Assembly (NCBI GenBank): GCA_002426555.1
Contig: DIQU01000058.1
Span: 31,622 to 71,498 of the forward strand
Reading direction: 5' to 3'
DNA: 39,877 nt
DNA from: Firmicutes bacterium UBA5454
GTDB lineage: Bacteria > Bacillota > Clostridia > Caldicoprobacterales > DTU083
This document shows positions 8,704 through 17,160 of this stretch, in pieces; position 1 is the stretch's first letter, and each line of letters opens with the position of its first letter. The translations under genes were made by a program, and so were the position numbers. A model generated the notes under the pieces. The model was given only the letters and a program-made list of their open reading frames with translations. It did not search any database and was not told the origin of the DNA.

Positions 8704-9379
8704 AGAAGTACTCCCCTTTCGCATCGTCAGATACAATTTTGCCTTTTTGAAAGGTGATAACTCTCTTTTTCATGGAATTCACTATTTCCAATGCATGGGT
8801 AGCCATTATTACAGTAGTTCCTCTATGATTGATCAAATTGATAATTTTCATAATTTCACCAGCTGTAACTCTGTCCAGGTTACCAGTGGGTTCATCTGCA
8901 ATCAAAATAGAAGGATTATTGACCAGGGCCCTGGCCAGAGCAGTTCTCTGCTGCTCTCCGCCTGATAACTGGCCGGGAAATGAGTTGGCTTTAGCTGCCA
9001 ATCCCACCATTCCCAATACAGCCGGAACCTGTCTTCGTATTTCTTTTCTGCCGGCCTCTACAACCTCCATTGCAAAAGCAACATTTTCATATACGGTTTT
9101 TTCAGGAAGAAGACGGAAGTCTTGAAATACAACCCCGATGCCCCTTCGATAAAAAGGGATTTCCTTGCGCTTCATTTGGGAAAGATCCGTATCGTTTACA
9201 AGCAGTTTCCCTGTTGTAGGCTCCAATTCCTTAAGGATTAATTTAACCAAAGTAGATTTACCGGCACCACTGACACCAACTATAAAAACAAACTCACCGT
9301 TATCAACCTTTATATCAACCCCGTCCAATGCACGAAGACCGTTTTTAAATTCCTTTGATACGTTTACAAATTGTATCAA
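8693..9379 (-). CDS. ftsE: Cell-division ATP-binding protein FtsE
   Basis: 228-aa ABC ATPase that pairs with FtsX. Walker A GVSGAGKST (35-43), Q-loop VVFQDFRLLP, signature LSGGEQQ (138-144), Walker B ILIADEPTGNLD (158 onward) and the H-loop ATHALEIV are all present. Translation starts at a TTG (9377-9379) with GGGAGGG seven bases upstream; that ribosome site lies inside the end of the preceding CdaR-type gene, whose stop is three bases upstream, so the two genes are coupled. Both ftsE and ftsX use TTG starts, which may hold expression low. Confidence 0.96.
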   Translation of the reverse strand: MIQFVNVSKEFKNGLRALDGVDIKVDNGEFVFIVGVSGAGKSTLVKLILKELEPTTGKLLVNDTDLSQMKRKEIPFYRRGIGVVFQDFRLLPEKTVYENVAFAMEVVEAGRKEIRRQVPAVLGMVGLAAKANSFPGQLSGGEQQRTALARALVNNPSILIADEPTGNLDRVTAGEIMKIINLINHRGTTVIMATHALEIVNSMKKRVITFQKGKIVSDDAKGEYFFED

Positions 9380-9382
9380 GTG

Positions 9383-10465
9383 TTAACCCTCCCAAGCATA
9401 TCTATCCATTAACATCATCATTATTTTAAAGGTAACCGCTTGATGGAAATTCCGAAGATCCAAACCCATAACCTTTTGGATTTTATCCAGCCTGTACACC
9501 AAAGTATTGCGGTGTATAAACAATTGTCTGGATGTTTCGCTTAAATTCAAACTGTTTTCAAAGAACTTATCAATGGTTCGAAGCATTTCATCACTTAACA
9601 GCTTCTTATATTCCTTTATAAACAAGCCCTTGCTGTATCGCTCGCACAAATGCAGCGGAACTTCATAAAGGAATCGCTCCAGTAAAAGGTTGCTGTATTT
9701 GTATATCCGCTTGCTGGTACTGTATATTTTTCCTACTTCAATAGCCAGAGACGCTTCCTCATAGGATTCCTTCAGCTGAAAGAGATTCTCCTTAATGCCT
9801 CCTATTCCTATATAAGCTTTGTAAGAGGTCTCATTTTCAATGGTTTCATCAATAGCAGCACCAAGCTGAATCAATTCATCTTCATCTACATCATCCGATA
9901 TATCCTTGATTAAAGAAACAGTCATACCGTCAACCAATACCAGAATATCTCCTTGGTTTCTTGGGAAGGCCTTCAACAGCATTTGATACACGCTGTCTGC
10001 TTCCATTCCACGGGTACGAACAAGATAAACACATCGAGGCATTGCCAACTCCAACTTATAATCGCTGACCAGCTCCCGAAGCTCCAATTCATCCAACTGA
10101 TTTAGTATAATACGACGCATGACCTCTTCCTTGTCCAGTTTCTGAAGGGAGTTTTTCAGTTGAGCTTCCAACAGAGAAACCGCCAACAGGCAGTAATTCC
10201 GCGCTACACGGTCGGTACCTTCCATGGATAGAAAATAAGTCAGTGTTTTATCAGCTGTAAATTTCATATATGTGCGGTTATTGTCGATAAATATTGCCTT
10301 ATCGTCTTCTTCCATCACATCTCTTATGATTTGACCTACGCTGCCAACTCGGGATTTGTCACTGCTGGCAACGATCATTCCATTGGCATCTAAAATATCA
10401 GTTTCCACTTGAAGACTTCTCACCAGTTTGTCTAAAATCTTTTGCATTCTTTTTTCCATAAACAT
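9383..10465 (-). CDS. CdaR/PucR-family transcriptional regulator
   Basis: 360 aa. The N-terminal ~130 residues resemble the CdaR sugar-diacid recognition domain (MQKILDKLVRSLQVETDILD, then DANGMIVASSDKSRVG). The C-terminus is a PucR-type helix-turn-helix (about 305-345; LNLSETSRQLFIHRNTLVYR, LDKIQKVMGLDLRNF). Named relatives (CdaR, PucR) are activators responding to small molecules; the ligand here is unknown. ATGs at 10465 or 10459 both fit the upstream AGGTGAT. It is the first gene of a tightly packed unit with ftsE and ftsX, an unexpected partner for a metabolite-type regulator, and it lies next to a sugar ABC ATPase. Its promoter region contains a perfect inverted repeat (10501-10519). 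Confidence 0.88.
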   Translation of the reverse strand: MFMEKRMQKILDKLVRSLQVETDILDANGMIVASSDKSRVGSVGQIIRDVMEEDDKAIFIDNNRTYMKFTADKTLTYFLSMEGTDRVARNYCLLAVSLLEAQLKNSLQKLDKEEVMRRIILNQLDELELRELVSDYKLELAMPRCVYLVRTRGMEADSVYQMLLKAFPRNQGDILVLVDGMTVSLIKDISDDVDEDELIQLGAAIDETIENETSYKAYIGIGGIKENLFQLKESYEEASLAIEVGKIYSTSKRIYKYSNLLLERFLYEVPLHLCERYSKGLFIKEYKKLLSDEMLRTIDKFFENSLNLSETSRQLFIHRNTLVYRLDKIQKVMGLDLRNFHQAVTFKIMMMLMDRYAWEG

Positions 10466-10500
10466 GTGATCACCTGCTCTTATTAGTATACATAATTTAA

Positions 10501-10519
10501 TTCTGCTTGAAAAGCAGAA
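10501..10519. promoter_or_regulatory. Inverted repeat TTCTGCTT-N3-AAGCAGAA upstream of the CdaR-type gene
   Basis: A perfect 8-base inverted repeat with a 3-base centre. It overlaps the -35 region of a putative minus-strand promoter whose -10 (TATACT) lies about 17 bases downstream, near 10487. The same AAGCAGAA/TTCTGC words recur in the terminator at 10602-10634 and around the sugar-ATPase promoter at 11900-11940. It may be an autoregulatory operator; this is inference. Confidence 0.45.
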
Positions 10520-10594
10520 ATATTATCCATCGACGCTTAATTCAGCTGTTTTACATGCTGACACTTCTACTCTTTTGTATTATCTCCCACTTTA

Positions 10595-10634
10595 TAAAAA
10601 AAGCAGAAACAATATCCTTTAGGATATATTTCTG
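10595..10634 (-). terminator. Rho-independent terminator after the sugar ABC ATPase gene
   Basis: A long hairpin joins AGCAGAAA plus ATATCC (10602-10617) to GGATAT plus TTTCTGCT (10622-10634) with a TTTA loop and a small internal mismatch. On the minus strand it is followed by a run of seven T. It lies about 50 bases past the stop of the gene at 10682. Confidence 0.85.
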
Positions 10635-10681
10635 CTCTAATTACAAAAATCCTTCTTTATTACGAAATTATCCGAAATTAT

Positions 10682-11803
10682 TTATCTTACCAATAGGGAT
10701 TCCTCGGTCTCCTTGTCAAAGAAGTGAAGTCTGTTGGAATCTATGGCAATTCGGATGGTGTCGTTGGCTCTGGCAGTAGACCTTGGATCTACTCTGGCTG
10801 TCATATTGTAACCGCTGACATTCAGATATAGATAAGTTTCTGAACCCATGAGCTCAACCACTTCTACAAAAGCTTTGATGGTGGTTTCATCTGCGCTCTG
10901 CAGGAAAACTTCCTCATCGTGGAAATCTTCGGGTCGAATTCCCATAATAACTTCTTTGCCAATGTAGGATGCATCTTTGAATTTCTTAATCTTACCCTCT
11001 GGTATCTTAACTTTGCTTTCGCCATCTTCAAAAACTGCATACACTGCATTGCTCTCTTGTGTAAGAGTGACAGTTATGAAGTTCATCTGAGGGCTTCCGA
11101 TAAAGCCGCCTACAAACAAATTAACAGGATAGTCGTACAAGCTCTGGGGAGAATCTACCTGTTGGATAAAACCATCCTTCATAACTACGATACGGGTACC
11201 CATTGTCATAGCTTCGGTTTGGTCATGTGTAACATAGACGAATGTGGTCTGCAGTCTATTGTGCAATTTGGTAATTTCCGTTCTCATCTGCACCCTGAGT
11301 TTGGCATCCAAGTTGGAAAGCGGTTCGTCCATCAGGAATACCTTTGGCTCACGAACAATAGCTCGACCCAACGCAACCCTTTGTCTTTGACCGCCGGATA
11401 GTGCTTTCGGTTTTCTGTTGAGCAAGTGCTCAATGTCCAGAATTCTGGCTGCTTCTTTTACACGTCTGTCAATTTCAGCCTTGGGTGTTTTCCTTAATTT
11501 CAGACCGAAAGCCATATTGTCATATACAGTCATGTGTGGATACAGTGCATAGTTCTGGAAAACCATTGCAATGTCCCTGTCTTTGGGAGCTACATCGTTC
11601 ATCAGTTTGTCACCAATAAACAATTCGCCTTCGGTAATTTCCTCCAACCCGGCAATCATTCGCAAAGTTGTGGATTTTCCACAGCCAGAAGGACCAACCA
11701 GAACGATAAATTCTTTATCTTCGATGTCCAGGCTGAAATCACTGACTGCTGTAACACCGCCTTCATAAACCTTATACATGTTTTTTAGCGTAACACTTGC
11801 CAT
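10682..11803 (-). CDS. msmX: Sugar ABC transporter ATP-binding protein, MsmX/UgpC family
   Basis: 373-aa ATPase of the CUT1 carbohydrate importer class. Walker A GPSGCGKST (37-45), Q-loop VFQNYALYPHMTV, signature LSGGQRQRVALGRAIV (from 135), Walker B VFLMDEPLSNLDAKLR and H-loop YVTHDQTEAMT are present, followed by a C-terminal TOBE/OB regulatory domain (MGIRPEDFHDE). The ATG at 11803 follows GGAGGGG; an upstream in-frame start at 11929 would cross the promoter. No permease or binding-protein gene adjoins it. In Bacillus, MsmX is a shared ATPase energising several sugar importers, and the solitary location fits that. A terminator follows, and inverted repeats surround the promoter. Confidence 0.93.
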   Translation of the reverse strand: MASVTLKNMYKVYEGGVTAVSDFSLDIEDKEFIVLVGPSGCGKSTTLRMIAGLEEITEGELFIGDKLMNDVAPKDRDIAMVFQNYALYPHMTVYDNMAFGLKLRKTPKAEIDRRVKEAARILDIEHLLNRKPKALSGGQRQRVALGRAIVREPKVFLMDEPLSNLDAKLRVQMRTEITKLHNRLQTTFVYVTHDQTEAMTMGTRIVVMKDGFIQQVDSPQSLYDYPVNLFVGGFIGSPQMNFITVTLTQESNAVYAVFEDGESKVKIPEGKIKKFKDASYIGKEVIMGIRPEDFHDEEVFLQSADETTIKAFVEVVELMGSETYLYLNVSGYNMTARVDPRSTARANDTIRIAIDSNRLHFFDKETEESLLVR

Positions 11804-11884
11804 TAGAACCCCTCCATTAAAAAGATTTTCGCACCTATCTATGCAAAATGAAGTGTATTCGCGACAACCGCCAATACAATTATC

Positions 11885-11940
11885 ATTATAGCGGTACAAG
11901 CAGAATATAGCTATAGCTATTATTAACAAATTTATTCTGC
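11885..11940 (-). promoter_or_regulatory. Putative promoter and nested inverted repeats upstream of the sugar ABC ATPase
   Basis: The minus strand has TATAAT at 11885-11890. The region 17 bases upstream is occupied by a 14-base perfect palindrome ATAGCTATAGCTAT (11907-11920), itself inside an 8-base inverted repeat, GCAGAATA (11900-11907) and TATTCTGC (11933-11940). The -35 is poor, as at activated or repressed promoters. The rest of the 11804-12127 gap holds the argB promoter and nothing else recognisable. Confidence 0.5.
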
Positions 11941-12064
11941 AAGTTTTTGAAAGTCTTGCATAGAATCAGTGTAAAATTTAGGCAAAACAGGGAAGTTATT
12001 CTTTTACTGCATCGCCTTATTTACCGTTCTTTATATCCATATGTCCCAATCCTTTAATTTAGCA

Positions 12065-12093
12065 TTGTATATTTATTAATCATTGTGTATAAT
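12065..12093 (+). promoter_or_regulatory. argB promoter
   Basis: -35 TTGTAT (12065-12070), a 17-base spacer, and -10 TATAAT (12088-12093), about 35 bases before the argB ATG. The AT-rich spacer is loosely reminiscent of an ArgR site, but I cannot support an ARG box. Confidence 0.7.
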
Positions 12094-12127
12094 TATAATC
12101 AAATAGTAAACATAAGGAGAATGCAGT

Positions 12128-12991
12128 ATGGAAAAATTGCTGAATAGAGCCAATATATTAATTGAAGCCCTGCCATATATACAAAAGTTAAATGGAAAGA
12201 CCATAGTTATAAAGTATGGCGGCAATGCCATGACCAATTCAAATCAGGTTCAATCCATTATGCAGGATATCACACTATTGAAATATGTTGGCATGAATCC
12301 CATTGTAGTCCATGGAGGAGGACCAGAAATCAATAAGCTGTTGAATATTATGCAGGTAGAAAGCAAATTTTACAAAGGTCTTCGTATTACAGATAAAATC
12401 ACCTTGGAAGTTGTACAAATGGTGCTGACAGGAAAGATCAACAAGGATATTGTCTCCAAAATCAACGCATTGGGCGGCAAAGCCATTGGACTGTGCGGAA
12501 TAGACGGTGGTCTCATCCAGGCAAAAAAAATGGATTCTGTAGATGGAGTTGACCTTGGCTTAGTGGGCGAAATTACCCATATAAACAGCAAAACGCTGGA
12601 AATCCTGGCTGAAGATGAATACATTCCCATCGTCGCTCCCATAGGTGCAGGAACAGATGGAACTGCATACAACATCAATGCGGATACTGCAGCTGGGGAA
12701 ATAGCAGCAGCTATGAAGGCAGAAAAATTGATTTTTCTTACGGACATTGACGGTATCCGAAGAGAGCCCTCAGATCCGGACAGCCTGATTTCTTCAATCT
12801 CCATTGATGAAATTCATGACTTATTGGACAGGGATATCATAAGCGGAGGTATGATTCCCAAAGTACAAGCCTGCATTAAAGGAATACAGATGGGAGTAAA
12901 CCGTACCCATATCTTAAATGGCACCCTCCCCCACCCCATACTTTTGGAGATCTTCACCGATGTAGGAATTGGAACCATGGTAACTGCCTGA
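12128..12991 (+). CDS. argB: Acetylglutamate kinase, ArgB
   Basis: Phosphorylates N-acetyl-L-glutamate, the second step of acetylated arginine synthesis. 287 aa, usual length. Amino-acid-kinase motifs are present: IKYGGNAM with Lys29, VVHGGGPEINKLL for substrate and phosphate binding, GLCGIDGGLIQA, NINADTAAGEIAAAMKAEKL and the C-terminal GGMIPKVQACI. The hydrophobic N-terminal helix (residues 3-19) resembles the extension seen in arginine-feedback-inhibited hexameric kinases; inhibition is inference. Start ATG after ATAAGGAG. argC and argJ, commonly adjacent, are not in the window. The next gene on this strand is not an arginine gene. Confidence 0.97.
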   Translation: MEKLLNRANILIEALPYIQKLNGKTIVIKYGGNAMTNSNQVQSIMQDITLLKYVGMNPIVVHGGGPEINKLLNIMQVESKFYKGLRITDKITLEVVQMVLTGKINKDIVSKINALGGKAIGLCGIDGGLIQAKKMDSVDGVDLGLVGEITHINSKTLEILAEDEYIPIVAPIGAGTDGTAYNINADTAAGEIAAAMKAEKLIFLTDIDGIRREPSDPDSLISSISIDEIHDLLDRDIISGGMIPKVQACIKGIQMGVNRTHILNGTLPHPILLEIFTDVGIGTMVTA

Positions 12992-13227
12992 TTGTAAAAT
13001 TTTTTGTGTTTTAAAATCTGCAGCTTTGACTTGGATTTTAACTTACTATTAACAGCTTGGGAAAAATAAATTAATATATAACGGACCATTTCGGGAAAAA
13101 TTAACATTTTTAACAATTTTGATTGTATTTGCGGGATTCAATCTGAAATGCTTCTAAACAAGCTACCTGCGGCAATAGAATATATAAGACAAGGCGTATG
13201 AAATTCTATTTTCGGAGGCTGTTTAGT

Positions 13228-14811
13228 TTGAAAATCAATACCCGATCCCTGCTCTATGGAACCATGGTTCTATCTCTTGCCAATTTCATTGTTCGATTAT
13301 TGGGTTTTGCCTACCGTGTATTCCTGAGCAGAATGATAGGTCCTCAAGGTATGGGCTTGGTACAGCTTGTTCTTCCAGTGTTTCAAATTGCCATCACCTT
13401 GACGGTTTCAGGAATTCCAATTGCCGTTTCCCGACTGGTATCCGAAAAGAATGTGAAGCATGATATTTTGGGAATACGACGAACCATGACGGTGTCACTT
13501 TCCCTGGTTGCCATTATTTCTACCACCTTGACTTTTATCGGTCTTTTGAATCTTGACTTCATTTCACAGCTTGTTATCAAAGATGAGCGAACAAAAGGAG
13601 CTCTTTTCATCCTCTTTCCATGTGTGATTTTCATTGGCTTGGGAGCCGTTTTAAAAGGGTTCTTTTATGGTCAGAAAAATATTCATCCGCCTGCTTTGGC
13701 TGAAATTATAGAGCAAGTGACAAGAATGATTACAGCCGTAGGACTTGTCTATTGGATGTCGCCAAAAGATAATTTTGCTCTGGCTGCTGTTCTGGTTATG
13801 TCGGCTTCGGTCTTAGGTGAATTATCCAGCCTTCTGTTCTTACATACACGATATGGCAGATGTATGAAGGATTTGCACTCTCAACTTATTACCAGAAAAT
13901 CGATCAAAACGGACAGTATAAAAAAGATCACAGGTGCAATAGCTGCCATTGCCCTGCCAATTACCGCTACCAGGCTTATTCATTCTTTTATATCAGCAGC
14001 TAATTCAATCATTATTCCTCAGAGACTCATGGCCAGTGGAATGAATCGCGAGGATGCTGTGGGGCTGTTTGGAATTGTATTCGGTATGGTTATGCCCCTC
14101 ATGTTTCTCCCCTTCACTATTACCAATGCATTGACTGTGGTGATTATACCCAATTTATCGGAGAGTCTGGCAATGAAAAGGTGGAAGGACATACAGGACA
14201 AAATCAACAAGGCTGTTCATTTAACCTGCATTATTACCTTCCCCTCCACTGCCTTGCTGGTTTCCCTTGGCCAGCCTATTGGGGACTTATTGTATAATCA
14301 ACCTCTTGTAGGAACATTCTTAATCCCGTTTTCCTGCTGCCTTCTCTTTCATGCTCTTCAGCACACCTGCAGCGGTATCTTAAATGGACTGGGTAAGCAG
14401 ACCAGAAGCGCTCTGCATTATATTATAGGCAGCTGTATTCAACTGTCATGCAGCTATTTTCTTATAGCCAACCCTTCTATTCGTATCTGGGGCACATTAA
14501 TCGGCTTTTTTTTCAGCACCTTGATCGTATCTTCTGCCAACCTGGCTGCTGTGCTGAAAACAGCTGAAATGTCATTCAGGTTCATTGAATGGATCCTGAA
14601 GCCCGGCTTTGCTGCCCTGCTCATGGGGCTTTCCTCCGCCGCCATATACCGGCTGTTAGCCAGCCTTGGAGCATCTGATCTTCTAAATTTGTTCATATCT
14701 GTTTTCGTGGGGTTTTCACTATTCCTGCTTTCCCTGTGGGCAGTTAACGGTATGCCCACTCCAATTAAATTAAAGAATCTTAAACAGAATAATAAATACA
14801 GCAATCTATGA
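13228..14811 (+). CDS. spoVB: SpoVB-like polysaccharide/lipid flippase (MOP superfamily)
   Basis: 527 aa from a TTG start with GGAGG nine bases upstream; an ATG at 13198 with a weaker site would give 537 aa. About 14 hydrophobic segments cover the whole length. The N-terminus (LANFIVRLLGFAYRVFLSRM, IGPQGMGLVQLVLPVFQ, SGIPIAVSRLVSE) matches the SpoVB/MurJ-like polysaccharide exporter pattern. SpoVB is needed for spore cortex synthesis in Bacillus; homologues may flip lipid-linked cell-wall intermediates. Which substrate is moved cannot be read from sequence. The gene lies between argB and argD, though all point the same way. Clostridia often carry several SpoVB-like paralogues, so the exact assignment is moderate. 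Confidence 0.82.
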   Translation: MKINTRSLLYGTMVLSLANFIVRLLGFAYRVFLSRMIGPQGMGLVQLVLPVFQIAITLTVSGIPIAVSRLVSEKNVKHDILGIRRTMTVSLSLVAIISTTLTFIGLLNLDFISQLVIKDERTKGALFILFPCVIFIGLGAVLKGFFYGQKNIHPPALAEIIEQVTRMITAVGLVYWMSPKDNFALAAVLVMSASVLGELSSLLFLHTRYGRCMKDLHSQLITRKSIKTDSIKKITGAIAAIALPITATRLIHSFISAANSIIIPQRLMASGMNREDAVGLFGIVFGMVMPLMFLPFTITNALTVVIIPNLSESLAMKRWKDIQDKINKAVHLTCIITFPSTALLVSLGQPIGDLLYNQPLVGTFLIPFSCCLLFHALQHTCSGILNGLGKQTRSALHYIIGSCIQLSCSYFLIANPSIRIWGTLIGFFFSTLIVSSANLAAVLKTAEMSFRFIEWILKPGFAALLMGLSSAAIYRLLASLGASDLLNLFISVFVGFSLFLLSLWAVNGMPTPIKLKNLKQNNKYSNL

Positions 14812-14817
14812 AGATGA

Positions 14818-14833
14818 AAATGCAGCTGCATTT
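14818..14833. repeat. 16-bp perfect palindrome between the flippase gene and argD
   Basis: AAATGCAGCTGCATTT is fully self-complementary, seven bases past the flippase stop. Followed by an AT-rich stretch with a T-run, it could act as a weak terminator, but it has no loop and the T-run is about 14 bases away. Confidence 0.35.
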
Positions 14834-14870
14834 AATTTGAAATTTATTTTTTGTAATCTCATATTTTATG

Positions 14871-14899
14871 TTGCATTATTATTCATGGTGGTGTATAAT
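14871..14899 (+). promoter_or_regulatory. argD promoter
   Basis: -35 TTGCAT (14871-14876), a 17-base spacer, and -10 TATAAT (14894-14899), giving a short leader before the AGGAGGAAG and ATG of argD. It shows that argDF can be transcribed separately from argB and the flippase gene. Confidence 0.7.
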
Positions 14900-14933
14900 T
14901 ATGAATATAGATTTTTTATTAGGAGGAAGTCCA

Positions 14934-16133
14934 ATGACCCTTCAAGAGACTATAAAATTAGATGAAATGTACTACATGAATACCTTCGGTAGTAGAACGC
15001 CGATTCAGTTCACCCATGGGAAAGGTTCTGTTTTATATGATACTGATGGAAAGGCTTATCTTGATTTTCTTGCCGGTATTGCTGTAAACTCCCTGGGCTA
15101 TGGACATCCAACGCTTGTAAAGGTCATCCAGGAGCAAGCCGAGCGCCTGCTCCACTGCTCCAGCCTGTTTTATATAGAGGCTCAGTCAAAGCTGGCAAAG
15201 CTGTTATCTGATATCAATAATGGCGGCAGAGTCTTTTTCTGCAATAGTGGTGCGGAAGCCAACGAAGCTGCTATCAAGCTGATTCGTAAATATTTCAGTG
15301 ATCAAGGCTTGCATAAATATGAAATCCTTACAACACAAAATTCCTTCCATGGAAGAACCCTTGCCACCTTGGCTGCTACCGGGCAGGAGAAATATCAAAA
15401 ACCTTTTCTACCTATGCCTGAAGGCTTTAAGTATATGCCCTACAATGATTTGGATGCAGCAAAAGCATCTATCACTCCTGAGACTGCTGCAATAATGGTT
15501 GAAGTTATTCAAGGCGAAGGCGGTGTTATAGAAGGTACACAGGAATATATCAAGGGATTGCAAGATTTGTGCAAAGAAGAAAAGCTGCTTTTAGTCGTAG
15601 ATGAAGTACAAACAGGTATAGGCAGAACCGGCAAGTGGTTCGGCTATGAAAATTATGGGATAGAGCCCGACATTATAACTCTGGCGAAGGGCTTGGGCGG
15701 AGGCATTCCCATAGGAGCTGTAATCTCAAAAGGAAAAGCTGCCGATGTTTTCACCCCCGGCAGCCACGGTACAACTTTCGGGGGCAATCCTCTCTCCTGC
15801 TCTGCCGGTCTTGCAGTTATTCAAACTCTTCAGGAAGATGGTTTTCTGGAGAAGGTTGTAATTAATGGTCAATTTCTAAAAAAGGGGCTTATAAAGCTTC
15901 AACAGCAATTTCCATTTATCAAAGACGTAAGAGGTATGGGCTTGATTGTGGGCTTGGAATTGGATGAAAAGATTCCTGGGAAGCAAATTGTTGGGCTGGC
16001 AATGGAACAAGGATTTATTATCAACTGTGCCGGCAACAACACCCTTCGCTTTGTTCCACCTTTGATTATTAAGGAAGAGGAAATTCAAAAGTTGTTGGAA
16101 GCCCTGCATGAAATATTTTCCCAGTTATTATGA
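14934..16133 (+). CDS. argD: Acetylornithine aminotransferase, ArgD
   Basis: PLP-dependent class III aminotransferase making N-acetylornithine from the acetylglutamate semialdehyde. 399 aa. Seen: FFCNSGAEANEAAIKLIRKY (from 101) for phosphate binding, FHGRTLATLAATG, the cofactor-contacting Asp in VVDEVQTGIGRTG (about 222-232), and the Schiff-base Lys252 in TLAKGLGGGIPIGA. The start is the ATG at 14934 directly after AGGAGGAAG; a longer reading frame from 14868 would run through the promoter. It is followed 38 bases later by argF. ArgD enzymes often also serve in lysine synthesis as succinyldiaminopimelate aminotransferase; this cannot be judged here. Confidence 0.96.
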   Translation: MTLQETIKLDEMYYMNTFGSRTPIQFTHGKGSVLYDTDGKAYLDFLAGIAVNSLGYGHPTLVKVIQEQAERLLHCSSLFYIEAQSKLAKLLSDINNGGRVFFCNSGAEANEAAIKLIRKYFSDQGLHKYEILTTQNSFHGRTLATLAATGQEKYQKPFLPMPEGFKYMPYNDLDAAKASITPETAAIMVEVIQGEGGVIEGTQEYIKGLQDLCKEEKLLLVVDEVQTGIGRTGKWFGYENYGIEPDIITLAKGLGGGIPIGAVISKGKAADVFTPGSHGTTFGGNPLSCSAGLAVIQTLQEDGFLEKVVINGQFLKKGLIKLQQQFPFIKDVRGMGLIVGLELDEKIPGKQIVGLAMEQGFIINCAGNNTLRFVPPLIIKEEEIQKLLEALHEIFSQLL

Positions 16134-16171
16134 TTTCAACTAAAAATAAGATTCAGGAAGGAAGACCCACT

Positions 16172-17146
16172 ATGATTACAGATAAAAATTTGGACTTATT
16201 TAATTATGCAGCTGAAAAACCATTCAGCCAAAAGCATCTTTTAGGGCTTCAAGATTACAGTGCAGATGAAATCTATCAAGTAATTGCCTTAGGCCTCAAG
16301 CTAAAGGATGAGCTGAAAAATGATATACCTCATCCAATCTTGAAGGGGAAAACCCTGGCAATGATTTTTGCCAAATCCTCTACTCGAACCAGAGTGTCCT
16401 TTGAGGTTGGAATTTTTCAATTAGGTGGATTAGGGCTGTTCCTCAATTCTAACGATATTCAATTGGGAAGAGGTGAAACCATCTCTGATACAGCTAAAGT
16501 CCTTTCCCGCTATGTCGACGGAATAATGATACGCACCTACAAGCAAAGCGATGTAGATGACCTGGCTGAATACGGATCAGTTCCTGTAATCAATGCTCTT
16601 ACTGACCTCCTTCACCCTTGCCAGGCATTAGCCGATCTAATGACTATTTATGAGAAGAAAGGTAAATTTGCCGGTTTGAAAATGGCATATCTTGGGGCCG
16701 GTAACAATATGGCACATTCCCTCATGATAGCCTGTTCAAAAGTAGGAATGCATTTTTCCATAGGGTGCTCTCCTGGATATGAGCCAAATGAGGATATAGT
16801 TGCTATGGCAAAGCAAAATGCATTATCCAGCGGTTCTGAAATAAATGTTATCCATGAGCCTGTAGAAGCAATTAAAGATGCTGATGTTGTTTATACTGAC
16901 GTTTGGTCAAGTATGGGTCAGGAAAAAGAGTTTGAAGTAAGACAGAAAGCCCTCTCCACTTATCAGGTAAATAGTGATCTGTTTTCCTACGCCAATCCAG
17001 AAGCAATTTTTGAGCATTGTCTTCCAGCTCATCGAGGTGAAGAAGTAACTAAGGAAATAATCGATGGACCAAACTCCGTTGTATTTGACGAAGCTGAAAA
17101 TCGGCTCCATGTTCAAAAAGCAGTAATGGCCTTGTTAATGAAGTGA
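16172..17146 (+). CDS. argF: Ornithine carbamoyltransferase, ArgF
   Basis: Condenses ornithine and carbamoyl phosphate to citrulline. 324 aa. Carbamoyl-phosphate site SSTRTR (69-74), HPCQALADLMT (from 148), and the ornithine-loop HCLPAHRGEE near the C-terminus are intact, as is YLGAGNNMAHSLM, which holds the asparagine of the ornithine site. The start is the ATG at 16172 behind AGGAAGGAAG; an ATG at 16130 overlapping argD would add 14 atypical residues. Because argB and argD sit alongside, an anabolic role is favoured over the catabolic arginine-deiminase role. The stop is followed closely by a GNAT gene, likely co-transcribed. Confidence 0.96.
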   Translation: MITDKNLDLFNYAAEKPFSQKHLLGLQDYSADEIYQVIALGLKLKDELKNDIPHPILKGKTLAMIFAKSSTRTRVSFEVGIFQLGGLGLFLNSNDIQLGRGETISDTAKVLSRYVDGIMIRTYKQSDVDDLAEYGSVPVINALTDLLHPCQALADLMTIYEKKGKFAGLKMAYLGAGNNMAHSLMIACSKVGMHFSIGCSPGYEPNEDIVAMAKQNALSSGSEINVIHEPVEAIKDADVVYTDVWSSMGQEKEFEVRQKALSTYQVNSDLFSYANPEAIFEHCLPAHRGEEVTKEIIDGPNSVVFDEAENRLHVQKAVMALLMK

Positions 17147-17160
17147 AAGAGGTGCAACAT

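Noticed and set aside
10919..11401. Open frame of 160 codons on the plus strand inside the sugar ABC ATPase gene
   Set aside because: It is a shadow of the conserved ATPase coding sequence with no ribosome site or domain.
11804..12127. Possible riboswitch or T-box ahead of argB
   Set aside because: The argB promoter lies only about 35 bases from the start codon, leaving no room for a structured leader, and no T-box or terminator element is visible.
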